Assembly (NCBI RefSeq): GCF_011742165.1
Contig: NZ_JAAQTO010000039.1
Coordinates: 44,376 to 108,375 of the forward strand
Direction: 5' to 3'
From: Billgrantia bachuensis
Lineage (GTDB): Bacteria > Pseudomonadota > Gammaproteobacteria > Pseudomonadales > Halomonadaceae
Length of the DNA stretch: 64,000 nt
Shown here: piece by piece, positions 1-7,766 of the stretch
How positions within the stretch are numbered: position 1 is the stretch's first letter
Layout of the letters: each line of letters starts with the position of its first letter
The notes under the pieces: generated by a model
What the model was told of the DNA's origin: nothing
The model's database searches: none
Seen by the model: only the letters and a program-made list of their open reading frames with translations
Position numbers and translations under genes: made by a program

Positions 1-2
1 GC

Positions 3-812
3 GAGGCCGTCATGGAATGGGTCTCGCTGCGAATGCCGTTCGAGGCGGCGCAACTGCGCGTCGAACTGGCGGCGGCGCACCGCGCGGCGGGCAACGACAA
101 GTCGGCCGAGCTGGAGCTCGACGCGGCGTGTCGAGCCTTCGAGAACCTCCATGCCCTGCCCTGGGCGGAACTGGCCCGCGAACACGTGCCGGTCCTGGCT
201 GCGCGTCAAGCGGCCGAGCCCGAGCAGTGCCTCTTCCGTTGCGAGGGGGACATGCGCACGGTGACGTTCGACGGCCTCACCGTGTACTTGAAGGATCTGA
301 AGGGCATGCACTACCTGGAACGCCTGCTGATGGAGCCCGGCCGGGAATTTCATGTGCTCGATCTGGTGGCTGTGGAGCGTGGCTCACTCCCGGTCGGTGG
401 CGCTGTGGGTGGCACCAGGCGCGGTGCTGATTCCGGCTTGGGCCAGGCGGGGTTGGAAGTGTTCGACTCAAAGGCCCGTGAGGCCTACCGGCAGCGACTC
501 GCCGAAACCGAAGAGGACATTGCCGAGGCCGAGGCAAACAATGATTTCCACCGTGCTGAGCTGGCGCGTGCCGACCGTCAGTTCTTGATCGATGAGCTTC
601 GTCGCGGCGTCGGTCTGAACGGTCGGGCCCGAACCGTCGGTGACGGCCTGGAACGCGCTCGCACCAGCGCCACCCGCTCGCTGCGCTACGCCCTCAAGCG
701 CATCTCGCAGCATCACCCGAGCCTCGGCAAGCATCTAGTACGAACGATCCGAACCGGCAGCTATTTCGCCTACGAGCCCGACCCTCGCGCGCCGGTGCAC
801 TGGACGACCTGA
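3..812 (+). CDS. C-terminal part of a large ATPase/cyclase-type signalling regulator (partial)
   Basis: The reading frame is open from the first bases of the window, so this is the 3' end of a longer gene. The visible 270 residues begin with an alpha-helical, TPR-like stretch. They end in a conserved module seen at the C-terminus of large AAA-ATPase/adenylate-cyclase or LuxR-like regulators: a short FDG-x-TVYLKDLKG segment, a 'KAREAYRQRL' helix and a final RTGSYFAYEPDP motif. That family is commonest in actinobacteria and myxobacteria, so acquisition by transfer is plausible but not shown. The N-terminal catalytic part lies outside the window, and the exact class cannot be settled. It ends 52 bp before the convergent TetR gene. 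Confidence 0.6.
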   Translation, partial: EAVMEWVSLRMPFEAAQLRVELAAAHRAAGNDKSAELELDAACRAFENLHALPWAELAREHVPVLAARQAAEPEQCLFRCEGDMRTVTFDGLTVYLKDLKGMHYLERLLMEPGREFHVLDLVAVERGSLPVGGAVGGTRRGADSGLGQAGLEVFDSKAREAYRQRLAETEEDIAEAEANNDFHRAELARADRQFLIDELRRGVGLNGRARTVGDGLERARTSATRSLRYALKRISQHHPSLGKHLVRTIRTGSYFAYEPDPRAPVHWTT

Positions 813-863
813 CGGCTCCCGACGGGCGCGCCCGCTCCGGTATTCAGGGCCGATCGGGTACGC

Positions 864-1520
864 TCAAACGCCGCCCTGCCCCGCAACTCCCGCCATGCCG
901 TCCAGTTCGCTCTCATCGACGCCGAGCATCTGCAGGATGTTGCGCTGGGCGGCGTCGAGGATACGCTGGCGCTCCTGCTCGCTGGGCAGGCTCTTGGCGA
1001 TGGCCACGGCACCTACCAAGGAGGCGAGAATCACGCGGGATTTGTCGGCGATGATCTCGCGGTCGGGCTCGAAGGGGAGTTTCTTGAGGCGACTCAGCGC
1101 GATGAGGCGGGTTTCCAGCATCTTCTTCATGCGCAGGTAGGAGGCTTCGAACAGTGTGCGGATCTCGGCGTTCTCGTTGCCGATCTCGTTGAACAGCACC
1201 GACTCGGGACCCGGCTTGCGCTTGCGTTCCAGCTCCTGCAAGTTCCAGCAGTTGGCGACCAGCTCCGTCAGGTGCTTCACTGAGAGGGGCCCCTTGACCA
1301 GCCGTGCCGCGCGGCTGCTCTCCAGGGTTTCGCGCACCGAGGCGTGATAGAGCGCCTCCTTCGAGGAGAAGTGCGCGTAGAAGGCGCCGTGGGTCATCTT
1401 GGCCAATTTCATGATCTGGCCGATGGAGACCTTTTCGAAGCCCTTGCGGCTGAACAGCTCGATGGCCGACTTGAGGATACGCTCCCGAGACTTGGCCTTG
1501 TGGTTCGTCGAGTAGGGCAT
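864..1520 (-). CDS. TetR/AcrR family transcriptional repressor
   Basis: A 218-residue one-domain repressor. Residues 10-60 form the TetR DNA-binding domain, with the typical RERILKSAIELFSRKGF helix 1 and a GAFYAHFSSKEALY recognition helix. The remaining helical part is the ligand-binding domain, whose inducer I cannot predict. It is divergent from a stand-alone 3-oxoacyl-ACP synthase, and the 91-bp space between them holds a palindrome, so it probably represses both genes. The start is the ATG at 1520; the upstream ribosome site is weak. The length is normal for the family. Confidence 0.9.
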   Translation of the reverse strand: MPYSTNHKAKSRERILKSAIELFSRKGFEKVSIGQIMKLAKMTHGAFYAHFSSKEALYHASVRETLESSRAARLVKGPLSVKHLTELVANCWNLQELERKRKPGPESVLFNEIGNENAEIRTLFEASYLRMKKMLETRLIALSRLKKLPFEPDREIIADKSRVILASLVGAVAIAKSLPSEQERQRILDAAQRNILQMLGVDESELDGMAGVAGQGGV

Positions 1521-1551
1521 GGCGACTTCACACTCCCACGCTGAATATTAT

Positions 1552-1566
1552 CTTGATCATATCAAG
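1552..1566. promoter_or_regulatory. Candidate TetR operator between the TetR gene and the ketoacyl synthase gene
   Basis: CTTGAT-CAT-ATCAAG is a 6-bp perfect inverted repeat around a 3-bp centre. It lies 32 bp upstream of the TetR start and 46 bp upstream of the synthase start. Its size and place fit an operator for the adjacent TetR repressor. The assignment is inferred from symmetry and position. Confidence 0.5.
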
Positions 1567-1611
1567 CTCGGTGTTAGCGTGGCACAACCCCAAGCTGTTC
1601 AGGAAATTACC

Positions 1612-2877
1612 ATGCAATCACCGCTCGTCATCACCGGCATGGGCATGATCAGCCCCCTCGGTTGCGGCGTCAAGGCAGGCTGGGAGCGCCTGCTTGCCGG
1701 CCGCTCCGGCATCTCTTCGATCAGCCGCTTCGATACTGGCGAGCTGCCGGTCAAGGTCGCGGGCTCGGTGCCCGGCATCGAGAGTGACCCGGAAGCCGGC
1801 CTCGACCCGGACCGCGTGCTGGATGTCAAGGAGCGCCGCAAGCTGGAGCTGTTCAGCCTCTACGCCATGGCCGCCGCCGAAGAGGCGCTGACCCAGGCCA
1901 ACTGGTTCCCCCAAAGCGATGCGGATCGGCTGGCCACGGCCACCATCGTGGGCTCCGGCATCGGCGGCTTCCCTACCATCACACAGGCGCAGAACACCCT
2001 CTCGACGCGCGGCCACCGCAGGCTCTCACCGTTCACCGTGCCGGCCTTCCTGGCCAACCTGGCGGCGGGCAATGTCTCGATCCGCTATGGCTTGCGCGGG
2101 CCGATCGGCTGCCCGGTCACGGCCTGTGCGGCCGGCGTGCAGGCCATCGGCGACGGCATGCGCCTGATCCGCAGCGGCGAGGCCGAGGTGGCTTTGGTGG
2201 GTGGCGCCGAGGCCTGTATCGATCCACTCTCGCTGGCCAGCTTCCACGCCATGAAGGCGCTCTCCACCGAGCAGGACGACCCTGCCAAGGCGTCGCGACC
2301 CTTCGACCAGGCCCGCAGCGGCTTCGTGATGGGGGAAGGCGCGGGACTGCTGGTGATCGAAACCCTGGCCCACGCCGAGGCGCGCGGGGCAACGCCGCTG
2401 GCCATCCTAAGTGGCTACGGCACCAGCGCGGATGCCCACCACATCACCGCCGGCCCGGAAGACGGCGCCGGTGCCGCGGCGGCCGTCCGCGCGGCGCTGC
2501 GGATGGCGGGTCTCTCTCCCGGAGCAATCGACCATATCAATGCCCACGCCACCTCGACGCCTGTAGGCGACCGCGCTGAAATCGCATCGCTGCGCAACGC
2601 CTTCGGCGACGCCCTGGGTGGCATCCCGATCTCCGCCACCAAATCCTCGACCGGCCACCTGCTGGGTGCCGCCGGCGGAGTGGAGAGCATCTTCTCCGCC
2701 TTGGCGGTGATGCACGACCGCCTGCCCCCTACTCTGAACCTGGAGAACCGCGACGAGGACCTGCACGACCTGGATATCGTCTCGGGCTCGGCACGCGAGC
2801 ACGCGACTCAGCACGTGCTGTGCAACGGCTTCGGCTTCGGTGGGGTGAATGCGGCGCTGATCGTGAGCAAGGTGTAG
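1612..2877 (+). CDS. Beta-ketoacyl-ACP synthase II family protein (FabF-like)
   Basis: A 421-residue thiolase-fold condensing enzyme that would extend acyl-ACP with malonyl-ACP in the cytosol. The KAS catalytic triad is present: Cys172 in a TACAAG nucleophile elbow, His312 in NAHATSTPVGD and His349 in STGHLLGAAGG. A glycine-rich GFGFGG tail closes the fold. The start is the ATG at 1612, preceded by an AGGA box; an upstream in-frame ATG at 1519 would overlap the divergent gene and is unlikely. No acpP, fabG or fabD lies next to it, so it is not the housekeeping fab cluster. It is probably an accessory paralogue under control of the neighbouring TetR repressor. The real substrate is unknown. 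Confidence 0.9.
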   Translation: MQSPLVITGMGMISPLGCGVKAGWERLLAGRSGISSISRFDTGELPVKVAGSVPGIESDPEAGLDPDRVLDVKERRKLELFSLYAMAAAEEALTQANWFPQSDADRLATATIVGSGIGGFPTITQAQNTLSTRGHRRLSPFTVPAFLANLAAGNVSIRYGLRGPIGCPVTACAAGVQAIGDGMRLIRSGEAEVALVGGAEACIDPLSLASFHAMKALSTEQDDPAKASRPFDQARSGFVMGEGAGLLVIETLAHAEARGATPLAILSGYGTSADAHHITAGPEDGAGAAAAVRAALRMAGLSPGAIDHINAHATSTPVGDRAEIASLRNAFGDALGGIPISATKSSTGHLLGAAGGVESIFSALAVMHDRLPPTLNLENRDEDLHDLDIVSGSAREHATQHVLCNGFGFGGVNAALIVSKV

Positions 2878-2911
2878 AGGGCCGTTCCGGCTTTCGTCGT
2901 TAAACGGTAGT

Positions 2912-2938
2912 ACCCCGGCCAGGTACCTGGCTCGGGGT
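2912..2938. terminator. Terminator-like inverted repeat after the ketoacyl synthase gene
   Basis: ACCCCG and CGGGGT arms enclose an inner CCAGGTACCTGG palindrome. It begins 35 bp after the synthase stop and 27 bp beyond the end of the convergent tag gene. No T-run follows on either strand, so it may be a weak bidirectional terminator. Its layout resembles the stronger terminator at 4688-4721. Confidence 0.4.
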
Positions 2939-2964
2939 GCACTAGTGGCGCGTTGGCTACGTGA

Positions 2965-3579
2965 CTACGCAGCGGCAGGCCGCTCGAAGCCCAGACGGGC
3001 ACGTTCGACCTCGTCACGGACGACGCAGCCTATTGCGTGGTCGTTGATCAATCCCATGGCCTGCATGAAGGCGTAAACCGTCGTCGGCCCAACGAACTTC
3101 CAGCCTTGCTTCTTGAGTGCCTTTGACAGTGCAATCGACTCCGCCGATGTCGATGCACTCTGTGGCTCAACGTCCCGCTGCGGGGCTGGCTCATGGCGCC
3201 AGAAGAAGGCCGCAAGAGAGCCTTCCCGCTCGACGAGCTCCATGGCACGGCGCGCATTGTTGATGACGGCTTCGATCTTGCCACGGTGGCGTACGATTCC
3301 CGCATCGTTAACCAACCGCTCGACATCGTGCTGATCAAACTGTGCGATGCGTGCAAAGTCGAAATCGCAGAAAGCAGCACGAAAGTTCTCTCGCTTCGCG
3401 AGGATCGTGCGCCAGCTCAGACCCGACTGAAACCCCTCGAGACACAGCTTTTCGAACAGGCGCCGATCATCGCTGACCGGGAACCCCCACTCGGTGTCGT
3501 GATAGGCAAGAAACTCAGGGGCAGCGCTACACCAGCGGCAACGTTGGTGGCCGTCGGGGCCAGAAATCAGATTTGTCAT
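2965..3579 (-). CDS. tag: DNA-3-methyladenine glycosylase I
   Basis: A 204-residue base-excision repair enzyme that removes 3-methyladenine from alkylated DNA. The N-terminus has the family RCRWC pair and the YHDTEWGFPV motif. The FEKLCLEGFQSGLSW segment supplies the base-pocket Glu/Trp residues. The late part has KKQGWKFVGPTTVYAFMQAMGLINDH, where a zinc-binding His lies near the C-terminus. The length is slightly above the 187 residues of the E. coli enzyme. The gene stands alone, 31 bp downstream of the YciI gene on the same strand, and may be cotranscribed with it. Confidence 0.95.
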   Translation of the reverse strand: MTNLISGPDGHQRCRWCSAAPEFLAYHDTEWGFPVSDDRRLFEKLCLEGFQSGLSWRTILAKRENFRAAFCDFDFARIAQFDQHDVERLVNDAGIVRHRGKIEAVINNARRAMELVEREGSLAAFFWRHEPAPQRDVEPQSASTSAESIALSKALKKQGWKFVGPTTVYAFMQAMGLINDHAIGCVVRDEVERARLGFERPAAA

Positions 3580-3610
3580 TTTGTCGTCCTGAGTGAAGCA
3601 GGTCGGAATG

Positions 3611-3904
3611 CTAGGAGAGCAGAAACGCTAGCCGTTCATCCGCCTTGTTTGGGGCTACTTCAATGATTTCCGCGCTCACGACACCCTCTGCCACGAATGG
3701 ATCCTCATCGACTCGCTGCTGAAGGACGTCCAGGGAGACGTTATGCGCCAGGATGGCACCGCCCTGCTTCGGCTGAATGCTGCCCGAAACGAGAAACACA
3801 CCTTCATCGAAGCCGCGTTCGAGCCATTGCTTGTGGCCCTCCATGAAACGGCCGGCCTCACTCTTGTTGTCCGAAAAGCGTAGAAATACCAGGTGCATCA
3901 TCAA
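3611..3904 (-). CDS. YciI-like family protein
   Basis: A 97-residue protein of the dimeric alpha-beta barrel YciI family. Family features are the N-terminal MMHLVFLRFSDNK strand, the EGHKQWLERGFDEGVFLVSGSIQP region with a conserved His, and the DPFVAEGVVSAEI segment. The biochemical role of most YciI proteins is unknown; some act as small dehydrochlorinase-like enzymes. It is 14 bp downstream of the TetR gene on the same strand and is the most likely first target of that repressor. Confidence 0.85.
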   Translation of the reverse strand: MMMHLVFLRFSDNKSEAGRFMEGHKQWLERGFDEGVFLVSGSIQPKQGGAILAHNVSLDVLQQRVDEDPFVAEGVVSAEIIEVAPNKADERLAFLLS

Positions 3905-3918
3905 GCCCCTTCTTGTGG

Positions 3919-4500
3919 TTATTCAGCGTGCGTGCTCTGTGCTACGCAGGCGTCCAGCCAATCGAGCAGTTGCTCAACCTCAGCGTCAACGAAGCTCGAG
4001 TCCTGATAGGCATTCGCCACCAAGGCGATCCCTTGGCTGCGCGCCAGCAGGTGCATCGCTAGCGCATCGGCATCGGCCTCATGCCCCAGGGCGACGAACT
4101 GCCGGTGTAGCCAGGTCCGGAACAAGGTCATGACCTCATTCGCCGCATCGCGCTGGAGATGCTCCAGCTTTGCAAGCTCGGCACAGAGCGTGCCGACCGG
4201 GCAGCCGTGGCGCATGATCTTGCCCCGGTTGCCGATCAGGATGCGGACGAAGCTGCGGATGCGCTCTACAGGCCCGCTACTCTCGGCTTCCCACTGGTCG
4301 AGCATGTCGCGCGTGTTGGCAAGGCGCCGTTGGATCACGGTTTTCAGGATCTCGTCCTTCGTCTTGAAGTGGTAATAGAAATTACCCCGGGATATGCCAA
4401 CAGCTTCCGCTATGTTCGCGAAAGAGGTCTGCTCGAACCCTTGCCGATAAAACAGATCGTCCGCTGCCGTGATGATTTGCTCACGCGTCGAGTTTTGCAT
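3919..4500 (-). CDS. TetR/AcrR family transcriptional regulator
   Basis: A 193-residue repressor. Residues 1-50 carry the helix-turn-helix (QIITAADDLFYRQGFEQTS, then GISRGNFYYHFKTKDEIL). The ligand domain contains a GCPVGTLCAELAKL stretch that recurs in a TetR subgroup controlling electrophile- or drug-responsive genes. It is followed within 14 bp by the YciI gene and then by tag, suggesting a small stress operon. Two palindromes immediately upstream (4541-4588) fit autoregulation. Confidence 0.9.
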   Translation of the reverse strand: MQNSTREQIITAADDLFYRQGFEQTSFANIAEAVGISRGNFYYHFKTKDEILKTVIQRRLANTRDMLDQWEAESSGPVERIRSFVRILIGNRGKIMRHGCPVGTLCAELAKLEHLQRDAANEVMTLFRTWLHRQFVALGHEADADALAMHLLARSQGIALVANAYQDSSFVDAEVEQLLDWLDACVAQSTHAE

Positions 4501-4540
4501 CGGGACCTCTCCCCTCTCACGGCAGTCGCTTCAAGCACTG

Positions 4541-4588
4541 TAGGACGTATGCCCTAACGTCGGATAAAGCATAGGACGATCGTCCTAT
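4541..4588. promoter_or_regulatory. Two tandem palindromic operators upstream of the TetR/YciI operon
   Basis: ATAGGACGATCGTCCTAT (4571-4588) is a perfect 18-bp palindrome. TAGGACGTATGCCCTA (4541-4556) is an imperfect second copy 30 bp away, centre to centre. Both lie 40-90 bp upstream of the TetR start. Two copies of one motif at three-turn spacing are strong evidence for cooperative binding of the TetR dimer; that this TetR is the binder is inferred. Confidence 0.7.
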
Positions 4589-4687
4589 TCGGTCAAGGCT
4601 CAAGGAGAGCTGCAGGTGCCGAATTCACGCTGCCCGGTAGCTGGAAGCCCCAGGGCGAGTGAGATCGAGCTGACCACGGCTCAAGAC

Positions 4688-4721
4688 AAAAACCCCGAAC
4701 CAGTTAACTGGCCCGGGGTTT
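4688..4721 (-). terminator. Rho-independent terminator of the small Cys/His peptide gene
   Basis: On the minus strand, AAACCCCGGGCCAG and CTGGTTCGGGGTTT arms form a strong stem that runs into TTTTTG. It lies 36 bp downstream of the small peptide gene, making a complete transcription unit. The stem pairs almost throughout. Confidence 0.8.
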
Positions 4722-4756
4722 AGCGCCACACATGTGGTGGGCTACCTGGCACTGGC

Positions 4757-4897
4757 TCAATGGCAGTGAACGCTACCTACGCTGTTATCCATGTGGCAGC
4801 ACTGCCCCGGCGGGGAACTCTTGCGGCAGCCTCCGCCATGAGCCAGAACGCTGCTACTGAACACCAGCAGCGCAAGAGCAACGATTACTATTTTCAT
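4757..4897 (-). CDS. 46-residue secreted Cys/His-rich peptide (YHYH-like)
   Basis: A very short gene with every expected signal. An AAGGGGA ribosome site precedes the ATG at 4897. A 20-residue signal peptide (MKIVIVALALLVFSSSVLA) is followed by a mature 27-residue part with HGGGC, PGQCCH and a final VHCH. The pattern of His-Gly-Gly-Gly start, CCH middle and HCH end resembles the YHYH small-domain peptides. A metal-binding or disulfide-bonded periplasmic role is likely but unproven. A Rho-independent terminator follows at 4688-4721, so it is its own transcription unit. Confidence 0.75.
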   Translation of the reverse strand: MKIVIVALALLVFSSSVLAHGGGCRKSSPPGQCCHMDNSVGSVHCH

Positions 4898-4999
4898 AGC
4901 TTCCCCTTCATTTAATTATTATCGGAAGTTCCTGCGCTGCCAGATTGCCTGAAGCCGATCCTCGACAGCAATTTTTATTTAGTCCGACGCCCTCCACTG

Positions 5000-5938
5000 T
5001 CACTCCGCGACGATACGATCCCGCCCGTTCTGCTTCGCGCGATATAGCAGACGATCCGCCTTCTCGATCAGCGAGGCCTGGCCGCCGCCGTCCGTCGGAT
5101 CTGCAGTTGCGACCCCCATACTGACGGTGACGAGGTGGGAGACGTCGGACGCTCGATGCGGGATGGCCGCGTCACCGATGGCTGCCTGGCAGCGCTCCGC
5201 CACCTGCCGGGCGGCTTCGAGGCTTGTCTCCGGCAAGACGAGCACGAACTCCTCGCCACCGAAGCGCGCCAGCAAGTCGCGAGGCCGCACGATCGACGAG
5301 ACAAGGATCTGCGCTATACGGCGCAAGCAGTCGTCGCCGGCGAGATGGCCGTAGTGGTCGTTGTACTGCTTGAAGCAGTCGATATCCAACATGATGAATG
5401 AGAGCGGTTGTTCACTGCGGCGGGCACTCGCCCACTCAGTCTCCAGCACGGAATCCAGCAGGCGGCGGTTGGCAATGCCGGTCAGGCCATCCTGATACGA
5501 GAGCTCCTCCAGCTCCCGTTGTAGCCGTAGCAGCTTCTCTTCGTTCTGCTTGCGCTCGCTGATGTCGAACATGAAGCCGATCAGCGCTTCCACTTCGCCT
5601 GCGCCGTTGCGTACTACATGCACGACATCGCGAATCCACACGTAGCTGCCGTCGGCCTTCAGCGCGCGGTAATCCGCTTCGTGATCGACCCCCGCCTTGG
5701 ACTGCTCGACGCAGAAGTTGACGACTCTGTCGCGGTCGTCCGGATGCATGCGTTCTACCCAGTCGTCGATACCAACCCAGCTGTGTGGCGACCAACCCAA
5801 CAGGCTCTCTATTTGCGGCCCGATATAGGTGAAGCGCAGCGTTTCCCAGTCGATCTTCCAAGGGATGGCCTTGGTGGACTCCAGCAGCGTTTTATAAACG
5901 GTGGTGTCTACATTCATCTCTACGACAACGTCATTCAT
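5000..5938 (-). CDS. PAS-domain diguanylate cyclase
   Basis: A 312-residue cytosolic enzyme expected to make cyclic di-GMP from two GTP. Residues 15-135 form a PAS fold with a PAC motif (GFMFDISERKQ). A short coiled linker leads to the GGDEF domain (about 150-310) with the active GGEEF signature. An RPRD inhibitory site lies five residues before the signature, so product inhibition is expected. There are no membrane segments, and the PAS ligand is unknown. The gene is monocistronic, between the small peptide gene and a decayed regulator. Confidence 0.92.
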   Translation of the reverse strand: MNDVVVEMNVDTTVYKTLLESTKAIPWKIDWETLRFTYIGPQIESLLGWSPHSWVGIDDWVERMHPDDRDRVVNFCVEQSKAGVDHEADYRALKADGSYVWIRDVVHVVRNGAGEVEALIGFMFDISERKQNEEKLLRLQRELEELSYQDGLTGIANRRLLDSVLETEWASARRSEQPLSFIMLDIDCFKQYNDHYGHLAGDDCLRRIAQILVSSIVRPRDLLARFGGEEFVLVLPETSLEAARQVAERCQAAIGDAAIPHRASDVSHLVTVSMGVATADPTDGGGQASLIEKADRLLYRAKQNGRDRIVAE

Positions 5939-6049
5939 GTATTCATGGCCTCCGCAAATAAGTTATGCGCGTCCATGCATGAACTGATCTTGCTTCATGA
6001 CTTTGACACAGCGAGGCCAGGAAATAGAACAAAAATAAGACCATTGGAC

Positions 6050-6355
6050 TCATACGCGAGTATGAGCCTGCCTGATGCGTGCCTTGATCCGACTGAGCGA
6101 CGCCGGTGTAACCCGAACATAGCCGGCTATATCCCGGTCGGCCACACGGCTTGCGATGTGAGGGTATTCTTCGATGAGGCGCCGGTAGCGCGCCTCCGCG
6201 GAGTAGAGCAGCAGCTCGCGCTCTCGACACTCACTGCGAAAACCGTCGAGTTCAGAGGCTCGCCTGAGCGCGCGCTGCCATTTGGGGTGGGAAGCGAGCA
6301 GCCGGCCAGCTGCTCGAGAATATGCTTCGCTGTGCTCAAAAAGATCCCCTACGCA
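6050..6355 (-). pseudogene. C-terminal remnant of a Crp/Fnr-type regulator
   Basis: Immediately after the TAA stop of the SRPBCC gene, and in the same reading frame, 101 further codons read as the end of a Crp/Fnr-family regulator. Seen are an RERELLLYSAEARYRRLIEEYP linker and a helix-turn-helix (ADRDIAGYVRVTPASLSRIKARI). There is no ATG, GTG or TTG in the first 26 codons, and the cyclic-nucleotide-binding domain is absent. The gene has therefore lost its 5' end and probably cannot be translated unless the TAA is read through. Confidence 0.7.
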
Positions 6356-6772
6356 TTAACCTGGACGCTTCATCTCCACATGCCGCCCGAAGTTGTCCAG
6401 GATAGCCTGCCAGCCTTGTCGCTGCATTTCCGGCGGGTTCTCCGGTTCTGCATCGAATGCCGATTTGACGAGGACGCCGTCGGCGCGTTCGATGAACTCG
6501 ACCTCAACTTCCCGGCCGTCGCTCATGCGATATTCGATGAGCCGGGATGGTACGATGCGGGTGTATGTACCTTCAAAGTCAAAACCCATACTGCCGTCCT
6601 TGGCTTCCATGCGCGACAGGAATTTTCCTCCCTCGCGCAGATCCACACTACTCCGTGTGGTGTGCCAGTCGTCAGAGGCAGCGTTCCACTGTTTGATATC
6701 GTCAGGGTTGCTCCAAGCCGCCCAGACACTGTCCAGATCGGCCCTGACTACGGTTTCGATGGCGATTTTCAT
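6356..6772 (-). CDS. SRPBCC (AHSA1/START-like) family protein
   Basis: A 138-residue helix-grip protein of the Aha1/CalC type. Typical features are the opening KIAIETVVRADLDSVWAAWSNPDDIKQW, the DLREGGKFLSRMEAKDGS turn, and a C-terminal helix ending QGWQAILDNFGRHVE. These proteins bind hydrophobic ligands, and most have no assigned function. The length is typical, so the gene looks complete although a regulator remnant follows in frame after its stop. Confidence 0.88.
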   Translation of the reverse strand: MKIAIETVVRADLDSVWAAWSNPDDIKQWNAASDDWHTTRSSVDLREGGKFLSRMEAKDGSMGFDFEGTYTRIVPSRLIEYRMSDGREVEVEFIERADGVLVKSAFDAEPENPPEMQRQGWQAILDNFGRHVEMKRPG

Positions 6773-6872
6773 GAAGGGTTCCTCGAATCAAGTAAAGCGG
6801 TGGCATTCACCCCATAAACGAACGAGACGAGGCCAATTCGACATCTGTTTCGCTACGAGACTGGCCTGAGCA

Positions 6873-7025
6873 TCAGAGTCTCGTCACCATCGTCACCGTG
6901 GTACCGCTCGTGTGCCATCCTTGCGCACAGTAGAAGCCATGCGCCCAGTAGCCTTCTTCAGAACCTGCAGTTACGTACGCAATTCCGCAACCTGTAGTCT
7001 CTTCTTGTATGACTGGTTTCAGCAT
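6873..7025 (-). pseudogene. 50-codon ORF starting like a C39/papain-like cysteine protease, probably truncated
   Basis: An excellent ribosome site (GAGGAGG) precedes the ATG at 7025. The first 16 residues (MLKPVIQEETTGCGIA) match the usual start of a bacterial C39-like cysteine peptidase family, with the Gln and nucleophile Cys in place. After that the sequence departs from the family and stops after 50 codons. I read it as an internally deleted remnant, but a functional microprotein with a borrowed start cannot be excluded. The family match is from memory of the motif. Confidence 0.4.
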
Positions 7026-7107
7026 GCCGCCTCCTCAAGGACTGTGATTTCTCAACATATATAGGACAATATTGTAAAGCCTTGAGCGTTTCGAGTTGCA
7101 GGTATAG

Positions 7108-7701
7108 TCATGAGCTGGGCACTGTTTCTTTTATCATCAGTATCCAATCTCCCGTGTGCGGACAGCGAGGAAACTGAACGATTGGCCGACGAGCTTGTAT
7201 CTGGTAACCGAGCTTTTCGTATAGCTGCAGAGCGGCAGCATTCTGTTCCGCCACGATCAGGCTAAGCGTCGCTGCACGGGCTTCAGCGGCAAGTCGCTCC
7301 GCCTCTTCCATGAGGATGCGCCCCACACCTTGGCCGCGATGCGCTGAATCCGTCGCCACTGCGTTGACGTACCAGGAACCGGGGACCAACGCTTCCATCT
7401 CGACGAGTGGCCGAACGACGGCGGGAATCTCATCCAGTGGACCGATTTCGTAGGGATCGGGAATCCGGTAGCCGAGCAACATGCCAGCGATCACGCCGTC
7501 GCATTCTGCGACATGCGCATTGGTATAGCTGAATCCACTTTCGGTTCCGGCTACACGGCGAATGCCAAACGCCATGACTTCCTCACCGGGGTCGGCCATG
7601 CGCTCCCAGAGATAAGCAGGGATCCCTTCGCCTGCCAAGTTCATCAGCTCGGCCAGCTTCGGGGCATCTTCTACCTTGGCTTTGCGTATCGTGGTTTTCA
7701 T
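7108..7701 (-). CDS. GNAT family N-acetyltransferase
   Basis: About 197 residues with the GNAT fold. Motif A is WYVNAVATDSAHRGQGVGRILMEEAERLA, where the RGQGVG loop binds the acetyl-CoA pyrophosphate. Motif B is LIVAEQNAAALQLYEKLGY. The substrate is not predictable. I start at the ATG at 7701 (MKTTIRKAKVEDA) because it opens the GNAT fold; an in-frame ATG at 7716 would add five residues. Neither start has a strong ribosome site. A 37-codon GST remnant separates it from a second GNAT gene upstream. Confidence 0.88.
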   Translation of the reverse strand: MKTTIRKAKVEDAPKLAELMNLAGEGIPAYLWERMADPGEEVMAFGIRRVAGTESGFSYTNAHVAECDGVIAGMLLGYRIPDPYEIGPLDEIPAVVRPLVEMEALVPGSWYVNAVATDSAHRGQGVGRILMEEAERLAAEARAATLSLIVAEQNAAALQLYEKLGYQIQARRPIVQFPRCPHTGDWILMIKETVPSS

Positions 7702-7766
7702 GGCTCGGATTTCCATGCAATCGTTGCGAATCGTCTGGACAGCATTCGTGACTACATCAGTATGGC

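Noticed and set aside
5618..6817. Long open frame of 399 codons on the plus strand
   Set aside because: It covers the antisense of the diguanylate cyclase, the Crp/Fnr remnant and the SRPBCC gene, all with clear protein families. Its own product is not family-like.
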